Below are positions 8,785 through 17,934 of a stretch of 64,000 nt of DNA, piece by piece. The position numbers and the translations under genes are program-made. The stretch lies in NCBI RefSeq assembly GCF_000794385.1, contig NZ_JTJB01000003.1:186001-250000 (forward strand), written 5' to 3'. Source of the stretch: Thermus sp. 2.9. Its GTDB lineage: Bacteria; Deinococcota; Deinococci; Deinococcales; Thermaceae. The notes beneath the pieces were generated by a model. It saw only the letters and a list, made by a program, of their open reading frames with translations, did no database searches and was not told the DNA's origin. Position 1 is the first letter of the stretch. Each line of letters opens with the position of its first letter.

Positions 8785-10716
8785 AGGTGCTCCGGCCCTC
8801 CTACGAGATGAAGCGCCACACCCTGCCCCAGCTCCTCAGACTTCGCGCGCTTCAGGAAGGGGACCGGGTGGCCCTAAGGGAAAAGGACTACGGCATCTGG
8901 AACGAGATCACCTACGCCGAGTACTACGAGAAGGTCCTCCTTTTCGCCCACGGCCTCCTGGCCTTGGGGTTTGAGCCGGGGGAGCGCCTCGCCATCATCG
9001 CCGACAACATACCCGAGTGGCTTTACGCCGAGCTCGGCACCCAGGCGGTGCGGGGGATCAGCGTGGGGGTGTACCAAAGCTCCTTGCCCCCCGAGATCGC
9101 CTACATGCTGGCCTACACGGGGGCCAGCGTGGTCCTGGCCGAGGACCAGGAGCAGGTGGACAAGCTCTACGAGATCCGGAACGAGATCCCCCACGTGCGC
9201 CACGTCATCTACGAGGATCCCAAGGGCATGCGGGGCTACCGGGACCCCTGGCTCCTCTCCTTTGAAGAGCTGTTGGAGCGGGGAAGGGAGCACCGCAAGC
9301 GCCATCCCGAGGCGGTGGAGAAGCTCCTCCTCGCCGCAAGCCCGGAGGAGGTCTGCCACCTTTCCTCCACCTCCGGTACCACGGGCAGGCCCAAGGCGGC
9401 CATGCTCCGCCACCGCAACCTGATCCACATGGGGGTGGCCCTGCAGGAGGTGGACCCCCTGAAGCCCACGGACGACTACCTCTCCTTCCTGCCCCTGGCC
9501 TGGATCGGGGAGCAGATGATGTCGGTGGCCATGGCCCTCACCGGGGGCTTCGCCGTGAACTTCCCCGAGGCGGTGGAAACCGCCCTAAGCGACCTTAAGG
9601 AAATCGGCCCCCATGTGATGTTCAGTCCCCCAAGGGTCTGGGAGGGGATCCAGAGCAACATCTGGGTGCGCATCTCGGAAAGCCCCGCCTTCAACCGCTT
9701 TGTGTACGAAAGGCTCCTTCGCCTGGGCTACCGGGCGGCGGAGTACCGCATGCGGGGAAGGCCCATGCCCCTTGCCCTTCGCCTCGCCTACTTTTTGGCC
9801 GACCAGGTCCTTCTTTAAGCCCCTGCGCGACCAGCTGGGCTTCCTGCGCCTGCGCCGCGCCTACACCGGCGGGGCCGCCTTGGGGCCCGACGTGTTCCGC
9901 TTCTACCACGCCATTGGGGTGAACCTGAAGCAGATTTACGGGCAGACGGAGATCATCGGCATCGCTTTCGTGCACCGGGATGGGGACGTGCGCCACGACA
10001 CCGTGGGCCTGCCCATTCCCGGCACGGAGGTGCGGATCAGCGAGGAAGGGGAGATCCTCCTCCGCTCCGATGCCGTGTGCGCCGGCTACTGGGAAAGGCC
10101 CGAGGCCACGGCGGAAACCTTCCGGGACGGGTGGCTCCACACGGGCGATGCCGGCTACCTCACGGAAGATGGCCACCTGGTGGTCATTGACCGCCTCTCC
10201 GACGTGATGCGCACCGAGCGGGGCACGGTGTTTAGCCCCCAGTTCGTGGAGAACAAGCTCAAGTTCTCCCCCTACATCAAAGAGGCCGTGGTGTTTGGCG
10301 ACCGCAAGCCCTTCCTGGCGGCCCTCATTAACATTGACCCCCAGACGGTGGGCAAGTGGGCGGAGGAGCGGGGGCTTGCCTACACCACCTACCTGGACCT
10401 TTCCCTAAAGCCGGAGGTGGCGGCCCTCATCCGCAATGAGGTGGAGCGGGTGAACGCCGAGCTTCCGGAGGAGCTTAGGATCCGGCGCTTCGTCCTCCTC
10501 TACAAGCTTTTGGACGCCGACGACGAGGAGCTCACCCGCACGGGGAAGGTGCGCCGGGGGCTCATCGCCAAGAAGTACGCTCCCTTGGTGGAGGCCCTTT
10601 ACGGCGAGGGCAAGGAGGTGGAGGTGGAGGCGGAGTACCGCTACCAGGACGGGACCGCGCAGCGGGTGCGGGCCCAGGTACCGGTGTGGGACCTTCGGGA
10701 GGAGGTGTTGGCGTGA
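8781..10716 (+). pseudogene. Long-chain acyl-CoA synthetase (AMP-binding), one frameshift near 9812
   Basis: The two halves together give about 644 residues of an ANL-family acyl-CoA ligase. The first frame (8781-9818) holds the ATP/AMP loop STSGTTGRPKAAML. The second, shifted by +1, holds YGQTEIIGIAF, the GWLHTGDAGYLTEDGHLVVIDR core and a C-terminal Lys region (GKVRRG). The first frame ends ...LADQVLL then TAA, and the other frame continues at KPLRDQLGF. Removing one base in the CCTTCTTTAAG stretch (about 9809-9819) restores one protein. It sits inside the liv operon with GTGA overlaps on both sides. A sequencing error and a real mutation both fit. Confidence 0.85.
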
Positions 10717-11610
10717 GTTTTCTCCTAGAGCTTCTCCTTTCCGGGGTGGTCCTGGGGCTCATATACGCCTTGGTGGCCTTGGGGTTCGTCCTCATCTACA
10801 AGGCGAGCCGGGTGGTGAACTTCGCCCAGGGGGAGCTTCTGGCCATCGGAGCCTTTTCCGCCCACTTTTTCCTGGTGAACCTGAAGCTTCCCGTGCTTTT
10901 GGCTTTCCCCTTGGCCTTGGCCTTCACCGCCTTGGTGGGGTATTTTTTGGAGCGGGTTTTTCTCAAGCGCCTGGTGGGCCAGCCCATCATCTCCGTCATC
11001 ATGGCCACCATCGGCCTGGCCTTCTTCCTGGATGGCCTCTTGCACCTCACCCCCTACGGGGCTGGGAGCTACGGCTATCCCCCTTTCCTTCCGGAGGGCG
11101 GGGTGAGCGTTCTGGGGGTGCGGGTTTCCTACGCCCAGCTCCTTGCCCTTTTCCTCACCGGGGCCTTCTTGGCGCTCTTTTCCTGGTTCTTCCAGCGCTC
11201 CACCCTGGGCGTTGCCATGCGCAGCGTGGCCGATGACCAGATGGCGGCCATGAGCCTGGGGGTTTCCGTGACCAAGGTCTTCGCCTTGGCCTGGGCGGCG
11301 GCGGGCTTGGCGGCGGCGGCGGGAGGGGTGATGGTGGGGACCATTTCCGGGCTTAACCTGGACGGCTTGGTCCACATCGGCCTAAAGGTCTTCCCGGTGG
11401 TGTGGGATCCTGGGGGGGCTTGACTCCATCCCGGGAGCGGTGGTGGCGGGCATCCTGATCGGCGTCTTGGAAAACCTGGCGGCGGGCTTCTTGGACCCCT
11501 ATGTCCCCGGTGGGGGCACGCGGGATGTCTTCCCCTTCCTGGTGCTTCTCCTGGTCCTTTGGTTTAAGCCCCACGGGCTTTTCGGCACGGAGGAGATTGA
11601 GCGCGTATGA
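10713..11610 (+). pseudogene. livH: LivH, branched-chain amino acid permease, frameshifted near 11400
   Basis: Inner-membrane permease of the LivH type with about eight hydrophobic segments. It starts at the GTG at 10713, which overlaps the preceding TGA, and reads normally to ...LKVFPVVWDPGGA, then stops at 11423. The conserved continuation (GLDSIPGAVVAGILIGVLEN ... ending GTEEIERV) is in another frame and ends at 11610. The sequence GTGGTGTGGGATCCTG carries one extra base (restoring VVWILGGLDSIPGA) or four extra bases (restoring VVILGGLDSIPGA, the usual family form). Four extra bases would argue against a simple base-calling error. Confidence 0.85.
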
Positions 11611-12674
11611 GGAACCCTTGGGCCCAGACCGGCAACTACCGAACCAGCTACCCACAGGACACATCCATCTTCGCCACCCATCGGGAGCTCCTTTCCCTCT
11701 TGGCCTTCTTGGCGTTTCTCCTCGTGTTGCCCCAGTTCCTCTCCCGCACCCAGGTCTTCATCCTGGACCTCATCCTGGTTTACAGCATCGCCGTGCTTGG
11801 CCTGAACATCACCACGGGCTACGCCGGCCTCATCAACATCGGCCAGGCGGCCTTCATGGGGGTAGGGGCCTACACCGCTGCTCTCCTCGCGCCCCAGGGC
11901 CTTCCCCTCTGGCTCGTGATCCCCATGGGGGGGCTGGTGGCCGCCTTCTTCGGCTTCCTGGTGGGGATCCCGAGCCTGAGGGTGAAGCACCTCTATTTGG
12001 CCTTGGCCACCTTGGCTTTCCAGATGATCTTTGAGTGGAGCGTGGGCCACCTGCCCCTCCTGAAGCAAGGGGGGGCCATGGATATGCCCCGGGGGAGCTT
12101 TTTGGGCTATGAGGCGGGTTTCCGCAACCACTTCCACTTCTGGTACTACGTTTCCCTCACGACCCTCGTCCTCCTTGCCCTCTTCTTCCGCAACCTCTTG
12201 CGGACCAAGTACGGCCGCGCCTTGGTGGCGGTGCGGGACAACGACCGGGCGGCGGACGCCATGGGCATGGACCCGGGGCGCACCAAGCTCTTCGCCTTCG
12301 CCCTGGGGGCCTTCTACGCCGGGGTGGCGGGGGTGCTTTACGCCTACCTCTCCCGGGCGGTGGTGATGGAGGACTACGTCTTCGCCCACTCCGTGAAGTA
12401 CCTGGCCATGGCCATCGTGGGGGGGCTCGGCACCTTGGTGGGAAGCTTCCTCGGACCCTTGTTCCTGGTCCTGTTAGACGTGAACATGGAGGCGCTTTCC
12501 AACCTCATCAAGGCCTTGGGCTTCAGCGTGGCCGGGGTGGACGTGGCGAGCGCCTTAAGGCCCCTGGCCTTCGGGCTCATCATCGTCCTCTTCCTCATGT
12601 TTGAGCCGCGGGGGCTTTACAACTGGTGGCGCATCGTGCGGAGCTACTTCCGCACGTGGCCTTTTAAGTACTAG
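11607..12674 (+). CDS. livM: LivM, branched-chain amino acid permease
   Basis: Permease of 355 residues with about ten hydrophobic segments and the family motif region LNITTGYAGLINIGQAAFMG near residues 65-85. A second conserved stretch is RDNDRAADAMGMDPGRTKLFAF, with AFALGAFYAGVAGVLY after it. It pairs with LivH as the membrane channel. The ATG at 11607 overlaps the end of the livH reading frame (ATGA). The frame is intact although both neighbours are broken. Confidence 0.93.
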   Translation: MRNPWAQTGNYRTSYPQDTSIFATHRELLSLLAFLAFLLVLPQFLSRTQVFILDLILVYSIAVLGLNITTGYAGLINIGQAAFMGVGAYTAALLAPQGLPLWLVIPMGGLVAAFFGFLVGIPSLRVKHLYLALATLAFQMIFEWSVGHLPLLKQGGAMDMPRGSFLGYEAGFRNHFHFWYYVSLTTLVLLALFFRNLLRTKYGRALVAVRDNDRAADAMGMDPGRTKLFAFALGAFYAGVAGVLYAYLSRAVVMEDYVFAHSVKYLAMAIVGGLGTLVGSFLGPLFLVLLDVNMEALSNLIKALGFSVAGVDVASALRPLAFGLIIVLFLMFEPRGLYNWWRIVRSYFRTWPFKY

Positions 12675-12685
12675 AGGAGGGAAGT

Positions 12686-13883
12686 ATGCGCAAGGGTTTG
12701 GTGGCGGTTTTGGCGGCGTTGGGCCTGGCCTTGGGCCAGCAGCAGGTGACCCTTTTCTGGTCGGGGGCCATCACCGGTCCCACCTCGGAGACGGGGGCCC
12801 CCTATGGGGCGGGGATTGAGGGACTACTGCCGGCACATGGCTCGCGCTATCCCGGGGGTGGTGCTGAGCTGCGTGGTGCGGGACGACCGCTACGATAACG
12901 CCACCACGCAGCGCCTCTTTGAGGAGGCGGTGGACCGGTTCAAAATCCCCATTTACCTGGGCTACGGCACGGGGGCCATGCTGCAGATGAAGGCCCTCAT
13001 CCAGGAACTTAGGATCCCCACCCTGCCCGCCTCCAACCACGTGGGCCTCATTGACCCCCCCAACGGGGACTACTACTTCATCCCCGTTTCCACCTATTCC
13101 GAGCAGGTGGTGGCCCTCCTGGAGTACATCGCCAAGCAGAAGCGGGGGGCCAAGGTGGCCCTGGTGGTCCACCCCTCCCCCTTCGGCCGGGCCCCGGTGG
13201 AGGACGCCAAGAAGGCGGCGCAGCAGCTCGGCCTCCAGATCGTGGATGTGCAGGAGGTGGGGGCGGGGAACCTGGACAACACCGCCCTCCTGCGGCGCTT
13301 TGAGGCGGCGGGGGTGGAGTTCGTGGTGCACCAGAACGTGGCGGGCCCCGTAGCCAACATTCTGAAGGACACGCGCCGGCTTGGACTTTCCGGCAAGATG
13401 CGCCACCTGGGGGCGGTGTACACGGGCGGGGTGGACCTCTTGAGCCTGGCGGGGGAGGCGGCGGAAGGCTTCCTCTGGGCGAGCCCCTACTTCACCCCCC
13501 AGGACGACACCCCCGGCATCCGCCTGCAAAAGGAGCTGGTGGCCCGCTTCGGCCGCCCGGCGAGCTACGTGGAGAACCACAACTACACCGCGGGTATGCT
13601 GGCGGCGGCCATCGCCATTGAGGCCATGAAGCGGGCCCAGGAGCGCTTCAAGCGCACCACCAACGAGACCGTGTACCAGGCCATCGTGGGCATGAACGGG
13701 CCCAACGCCTTTAAGCCGGGGCTCGCCGTGTCCACCAAGCAGGGGATTGAGGTGGACTTCACCAAGAGCGAGCGCACGGGGGCGGAGGGGCTTAGGATCC
13801 TTGAGGCCAAGGGAGGCCGCTTCGTCCCCATCACCGAGCCCTTCACCTCGGCCCTCTTCCGCAAGGTGCACTACGGCAAGTAG
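12686..13883 (+). pseudogene. livK: LivK-type substrate-binding protein, frameshifted near 12820
   Basis: Periplasmic binding protein of about 398 residues with signal peptide MRKGLVAVLAALGLALG. The first frame runs MRKG...APYGAGIE and then goes out of phase. The rest (DYCRHMARAIPGVVLSC ... FRKVHYGK) is in the +1 frame to 13883. Deleting one G in GATTGAGGGACTAC (about 12815-12828) restores a continuous Peripla_BP_6-type protein. AGAGGAGGGAAG precedes the ATG. It is the ligand-recognition part of the liv importer; the exact substrate cannot be read from sequence. Confidence 0.85.
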
Positions 13884-13890
13884 CCCCTTA

Positions 13891-13915
13891 GGCCCGGGGG
13901 GCGACCCCCCGGGCC
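13891..13915 (+). terminator. GC-rich hairpin between livK and livF
   Basis: Perfect 11-bp stem (GGCCCGGGGGG / CCCCCCGGGCC) with a CGA loop, followed by TTTCCC. The T-run is weak, so partial termination or 3'-end protection of livK mRNA is likely. That would fit the usual excess of binding protein over ATPase. Confidence 0.6.
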
Positions 13916-13928
13916 TTTCCCTCGCGCC

Positions 13929-14759
13929 ATGAGCCTGAACCCCACGCGCCCAGAAGACCTCGGTCCCATCCTGCTTTTGGTCAACAACATTGAGGTGGTC
14001 TACCACGACATCATCCAGGTGCTGAGAGGGGTTTCCCTCAAGGTGCCCGAGGGCCGGATCACCGCCCTTTTAGGCCCCAACGGGGCGGGGAAGACCACCA
14101 CGCTAAGGGCCATCTCCGGCCTCCTCATCCCCGAGGACGGGGAGGTGGTGCGGGGCGAGATCCTCTACGGGGAAAAGCCCATCCACGGCCTGCCCCCCGA
14201 GGAGATCGTGAAGCTGGGCATCGTCCAGGTGCTGGAGGGGCGGAGGGTCTTCAAGCACCTCACGGTGGAGGAGAACCTGCGGGTGGGGACCCTCACCCGC
14301 AAAGACGCCCGGCTTAAGGAGGAGCTGGAGCGCATCTACCACTACTTCCCCCGCCTGGCCGACCTCCGCCACCGCCTGGCGGGCTACTGCTCTGGCGGGG
14401 AGCAACAGATGATCGCCATCGGGCGCGCCCTCTTGGCCAAGCCGAGGCTTCTTCTCCTGGATGAGCCTTCCTTGGGCCTGGCCCCCCTTTTGGTGCGGGA
14501 GATCTTTGACATCGTGGCCCGGGTGAACGCCGAGGAAGGGGTCACGGTGCTGGTGGTGGAGCAAAACGCCCGGGTGGCCCTTTCCATCGCCCACTACGGC
14601 TACATCATGGAAACGGGGCGGATTGTGTTGGAGGGGAACCGGGACTACCTTTTGGAGAACCCCGACGTCCAGGAGTTCTACCTGGGGGTGGCCAAGGGCG
14701 GGGGGCGGAAGAGCTTCAAGGAGGTGAAGGCCTACAAAAGGCGCAAGCGCTTCATGTAG
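13929..14759 (+). CDS. livF: LivF, branched-chain amino acid ABC transporter ATPase
   Basis: ABC ATPase of 276 residues, LivF type. Walker [19 protein letters not shown], signature SGGEQQMIAIGRALL, Walker B LLLLDEPSLGLAP and the H-loop region VVEQNARVALSIAHYGYIME are present. The C-terminus is extended and basic (KSFKEVKAYKRRKRFM). It is the last gene of the liv operon and intact. Confidence 0.93.
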   Translation: MSLNPTRPEDLGPILLLVNNIEVVYHDIIQVLRGVSLKVPEGRITALLGPNGAGKTTTLRAISGLLIPEDGEVVRGEILYGEKPIHGLPPEEIVKLGIVQVLEGRRVFKHLTVEENLRVGTLTRKDARLKEELERIYHYFPRLADLRHRLAGYCSGGEQQMIAIGRALLAKPRLLLLDEPSLGLAPLLVREIFDIVARVNAEEGVTVLVVEQNARVALSIAHYGYIMETGRIVLEGNRDYLLENPDVQEFYLGVAKGGGRKSFKEVKAYKRRKRFM

Positions 14760-14763
14760 CCCC

Positions 14764-14792
14764 TTGACCAAATAGTGAAAACTCAGTATCGT
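14764..14792 (+). promoter_or_regulatory. Promoter of the metal ABC importer, probably leaderless
   Basis: -35 TTGACC (14764-14769), 17-bp spacer and -10 TATCGT (14787-14792). The expected start falls at the GTG at 14800, with no room for a ribosome-binding site. The spacer is AT-rich for this genome (AAATAGTGAAAACTCAG) and could hold a metal-regulator site, but no clear palindrome is seen. Confidence 0.65.
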
Positions 14793-14799
14793 TAAGGGC

Positions 14800-15540
14800 G
14801 TGTGGGCCCTGGAGGTGGAGGATCTCGCCGTGCGCCTGGGGGAGTTCTGGGCCCTGGAGGGGGTCTCCTTCCGGGTGCCGGAAGGGGCCTTCGTGGCCAT
14901 CGTGGGGCCCAACGGGGCGGGGAAGAGCACGCTCCTCAAGGCCCTCTTGGGCCTGGTGCCTTTCCGGGGGAGGGTGCGGGTCTTGGGGCGTCCCTTGGCG
15001 GAGGCCGACCCCCTGTGGTTCGGCTATGTGCCCCAGATCAAGGCCTTTGACCGCTCCTTCCCCGCCTTGGCCCTGGAGCTGGTGGCCACGGGGCTTCTCG
15101 GGCGCTGGCCTTTCCGCCTGAGCTCCAAGGTGCGGGCGGAGGCCCTTCGCGCCTTGGCCCGGGTGGGGGCGGAGGGCCTGGCGGAAAGGCCCTTGGGCCG
15201 GCTTTCCGGGGGGCAGCTCCAGCGGGTCTACCTGGCCCGGGCCTTCGTACGCCGGCCCCGGCTCCTCCTCCTGGACGAGCCCGCCACGGGGGTGGACCGG
15301 GCGGGGGAGGTGGACCTTTACCGCTACCTCGAGGCCTATCAGGCGGAAACGGGGGCCACGGTCCTCATGGTCACCCACGACTGGGAGGCGGCCCACCACG
15401 CCAGCCACGTCCTGGTGCTCAACCGCAAGGTGGTGGGCTTCGGCCCTCCTGAACGGGCCCTAAGCGAGGAGTGCCTCCGCCAGGCCTTCGGCCACCTGGG
15501 CCACGCCCACGGCCTTTACGTGGGGGGTAGCGGTGCTTGA
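14800..15540 (+). CDS. Zinc/manganese-type ABC transporter ATPase (ZnuC/MntB-like)
   Basis: ABC ATPase of 246 residues in the metal-uptake (family 9) group. Walker A GPNGAGKSTLLKALLG, the Q-loop region YVPQIKAFDRSFPALALELV, signature LSGGQLQRVYLARAF, Walker B LLLLDEPATGVD and the H-loop VTHDWEAAHHASHVLVLNRK are present. The GTG at 14800 is supported by the promoter position. The C-terminus is His-rich (FGHLGHAHG), as often in this group. Zn versus Mn cannot be decided from the sequence, and no solute-binding gene is adjacent. Confidence 0.85.
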   Translation: MWALEVEDLAVRLGEFWALEGVSFRVPEGAFVAIVGPNGAGKSTLLKALLGLVPFRGRVRVLGRPLAEADPLWFGYVPQIKAFDRSFPALALELVATGLLGRWPFRLSSKVRAEALRALARVGAEGLAERPLGRLSGGQLQRVYLARAFVRRPRLLLLDEPATGVDRAGEVDLYRYLEAYQAETGATVLMVTHDWEAAHHASHVLVLNRKVVGFGPPERALSEECLRQAFGHLGHAHGLYVGGSGA

Positions 15541-16339
15541 GGCCTTGGCTTATCCCTTCTTCCAGCGGGCCCTCCTGGCCGGGCTTTTGGTGAGCCTCTT
15601 GGCCGGGCTCCTTTCCCCCTTCGTGGTGCAAAGGCGGCTTTCCTTCCTGGGGGATGGCCTGGCCCACGCCGCCTTCGCCGGGGTGGCCCTGGGGCTTTTC
15701 CTGCGGGGAGAGCCCTTATGGTTCGCCCTCCCCTTCACCTTCGTGGTGGCGCTCGCCATCACCTTCGTGAAGGAACGCACCGAGCTTTCCGAGGACACCG
15801 CCATCGGTGTCTTCTTCGCCCTTTCCGTGGCCTTGGGGGCGGTCTTCCTGGCCAAGGCCAAGGGGTACGTGGGGGACGCCATGGGCTACCTCTTCGGCTC
15901 CCTCTTGGCGGTGGGACCTGAGGACCTTTGGGCCTTGGGGCTCCTTGCCCTTTTGGGGCTTTTCCTCCTCCCCCTTTGGGGGAGCTTGGCCTACGCCACC
16001 TTGGACCGGGAGCTCGCCCTGGCGGACCGCCTGCCCGTGGTCATCCACGACTACCTTCTTTCCGGCTTCCTCGCCGTGAGCCTGGTTCTGGCGGTGAAGG
16101 TGGTGGGGGTGCTTTTGGTGGCGGCCTTTTTGGTCATCCCCGGGGCCACGGCCCGGCTCCTTTCCCCCACCTTCGCCCGCATGACCCTCCTTTCCCTCCT
16201 CTTGGCCGCCCTTTCCACCCTCTTAGGCCTCTTGCTCTCCTTCCTCCTGGACTGGCCCAGCGGGGCCAGCGTGGTCCTGGCCCAGGCGGGGTTCTTTGCC
16301 CTTGCCTTCACAAAATGGCTATTTCCGCACGGCAAATAG
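15533..16339 (+). CDS. Zinc/manganese-type ABC transporter permease (ZnuB-like)
   Basis: Permease of 268 residues of the ABC-3 family with about eight hydrophobic segments. Conserved features are RRLSFLGDGLAHAAFAGVAL near residue 35 and VKVVGVLLVAAFLVIPGATARLL near 185. It starts at a GTG overlapping the end of the ATPase gene by 8 bp, so both are translated from one message. With the ATPase it forms the transport core of a metal importer. Confidence 0.88.
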   Translation: MLEALAYPFFQRALLAGLLVSLLAGLLSPFVVQRRLSFLGDGLAHAAFAGVALGLFLRGEPLWFALPFTFVVALAITFVKERTELSEDTAIGVFFALSVALGAVFLAKAKGYVGDAMGYLFGSLLAVGPEDLWALGLLALLGLFLLPLWGSLAYATLDRELALADRLPVVIHDYLLSGFLAVSLVLAVKVVGVLLVAAFLVIPGATARLLSPTFARMTLLSLLLAALSTLLGLLLSFLLDWPSGASVVLAQAGFFALAFTKWLFPHGK

Positions 16340-16342
16340 GGA

Positions 16343-16348
16343 TATACT
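16343..16348 (+). promoter_or_regulatory. -10 box (TATACT), probably leaderless promoter of the Rrf2 regulator and cysteine desulfurase
   Basis: TATACT ends 6 nt before the ATG at 16355, so the predicted start coincides with the start codon. No clear -35 is visible. Autoregulation by the Rrf2 protein is plausible, but no operator could be identified. Confidence 0.5.
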
Positions 16349-16354
16349 TAGGGC

Positions 16355-16800
16355 ATGTGGGTTTCCACGAAGGCCCAGTACGGCCTAAGGGCCCTGGTGG
16401 AGATCGGCCTCCGCGCCCCCGAGGCGGTGCCGCTTAAGGAGGTGGCCGAGGCCCAGGGCATCAGCCAGCACTACCTGGAGCAGATCGCCGCCCAGCTGCG
16501 CCGGGCGGGGTTCATCCGCTCCGTGCGGGGGGCCAAGGGGGGTACCGCCTGGCCCGCCCCCCGGAGCGGGTCACCGCCCTGGAGGTGGTGGAGGCCCTGG
16601 AGGGGAGCCTGGCCCCCGTTTCCTGCATTGAGGACCCGGAAAGCTGCGCCAAGGTGGGGCAGTGCTCCACGGAGCTCCTCTGGAAGCGGGTGGACCTGGC
16701 CATGCGCCAGGTTCTGGGGGGGACCACCCTCAAGGACCTCATTGAGGAACGGAAGCTCATAGAGGCGAGGCGCCTCATCCAGCTGGAGCCCGCGGGGTAG
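16355..16800 (+). pseudogene. Rrf2/IscR-family regulator, frameshift in a G-run near 16545
   Basis: Winged-helix regulator of about 148 residues. The first frame gives MWVSTKAQYGLRALVEIGL and the recognition helix ISQHYLEQIAAQLRRAGFI. It is interrupted at GAKGG. One more G in the AAGGGGGGTAC run restores GAKGGYRLARPPERVTALEV and joins the second frame, which ends at 16800. The second part carries SCIEDPESCAKVGQC, three cysteines spaced as C-x6-C-x5-C, like the Fe-S ligands of IscR. It is followed after 9 nt by a cysteine desulfurase, so regulation of Fe-S assembly is likely. One missing G in a long run is a typical sequencing error. Confidence 0.85.
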
Positions 16801-16809
16801 GCTTAGGAG

Positions 16810-17934
16810 GTGCGCGGGATCTATCTGGACCACGCCGCCACCACCCCCCTGGACCCCGAGGTGCGGGAGGCCATGCGGGGGGTGGAGGAGGTATTTGGCA
16901 ACCCCAGCAGCATCCACCGCTACGGCCAGGAAGCCCGGCGGGTGCTGGAGGGGGCCAGGGAGAAGGTGGCCACCCTTCTGGGGGTAAGGCCCCGGGAGGT
17001 GGTCTTCACCAGCGGGGGCTCGGAGGCGGACGCCTTGGCCCTTTTGGGGGTGGCCTTGGCCAAGGGGCGGGGCCACGTGGTGAGCACGGAGGTGGAGCAC
17101 TCGGCGGTGCTCGGGGCCCTGCGCCTTTTGGAGCGGTTAGGCTTCGCCGTCACCCGGCTTAGGCCCGACCCCACGGGCTTCGTCTACCCCGAGCAGGTGG
17201 CGGAGGCCCTCCGGCCCGACACCATCCTGGTGAGCGTCATGGCGGCCAACAACGAGGTGGGGACCCTTTACCCCGTCCGGGAGATGGCCGAACTGGCCCA
17301 TGCCCGCGGCGTTCTTTTCCACACGGATGCGGTGCAGGCGGTGGGGCATGTTCCCTTCCGGGCGGACGAGGTGGGGGCGGATCTTGTTTCCTTGAGCGCC
17401 CACAAATTCCACGGGCCCAAGGGGGTGGGGGCCCTTTTGGTGCGCCAGGGGGTGGACCTCCTTCCCCTGGTGCCGGGAAGCCAGGAAGGGGGGAGGCGGG
17501 GGGGGACGCCAAGCCCGGCCCTGGCCTGGGGCATGGCGGTGGCCTTGGAGAAGGCCCTAAGGCTTCTCCCCGAGGAGGCCCCGCGCCTCGCCGCTCTAAG
17601 GGACCGCCTCGAGGCCGGCCTCCTCGCCGTGCCCGGGGTGGAGCGGAACGGCCACCCCACGGCCCGCCTGCCCCACCTGACGAACGTCACCGTGAAGGGG
17701 GCGGACGGGGAGGCTTTGCTTCTCGCCATGGACCTCTTGGGCGTGGCGGTGTCCTCGGGCTCCGCCTGCTCCGCGGGGAGCCTGGAGCCCTCCCACGTCC
17801 TCCTGGCCCTGGGCCGCTCCCCCAAGGAGGCCAAGGCCTCCTTGCGCTTCTCCTTGGGCCGCGCCACCACCCTCGAGGAGGTGGACAAGGCGGTGGCCGC
17901 CTTTAAGGAGGCGGTGGCGCGGGCCCGGGGCTAG
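16810..17934 (+). CDS. iscS: Cysteine desulfurase (IscS/NifS family)
   Basis: PLP enzyme of 374 residues that moves sulfur from cysteine to Fe-S cluster and thio-cofactor assembly. N-terminus IYLDHAATTPLDPEVREAM, the PLP-lysine region SLSAHKFHGPKGVGALL near residue 200, and the active cysteine loop VSSGSACSAGSLEPSHVL near residue 320 are intact. The GTG at 16810 is forced by an in-frame TAG just before it, and AGGAG directly abuts the start codon. The stop codon shares a CTAG palindrome with the convergent fadD stop. Confidence 0.93.
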   Translation: MRGIYLDHAATTPLDPEVREAMRGVEEVFGNPSSIHRYGQEARRVLEGAREKVATLLGVRPREVVFTSGGSEADALALLGVALAKGRGHVVSTEVEHSAVLGALRLLERLGFAVTRLRPDPTGFVYPEQVAEALRPDTILVSVMAANNEVGTLYPVREMAELAHARGVLFHTDAVQAVGHVPFRADEVGADLVSLSAHKFHGPKGVGALLVRQGVDLLPLVPGSQEGGRRGGTPSPALAWGMAVALEKALRLLPEEAPRLAALRDRLEAGLLAVPGVERNGHPTARLPHLTNVTVKGADGEALLLAMDLLGVAVSSGSACSAGSLEPSHVLLALGRSPKEAKASLRFSLGRATTLEEVDKAVAAFKEAVARARG

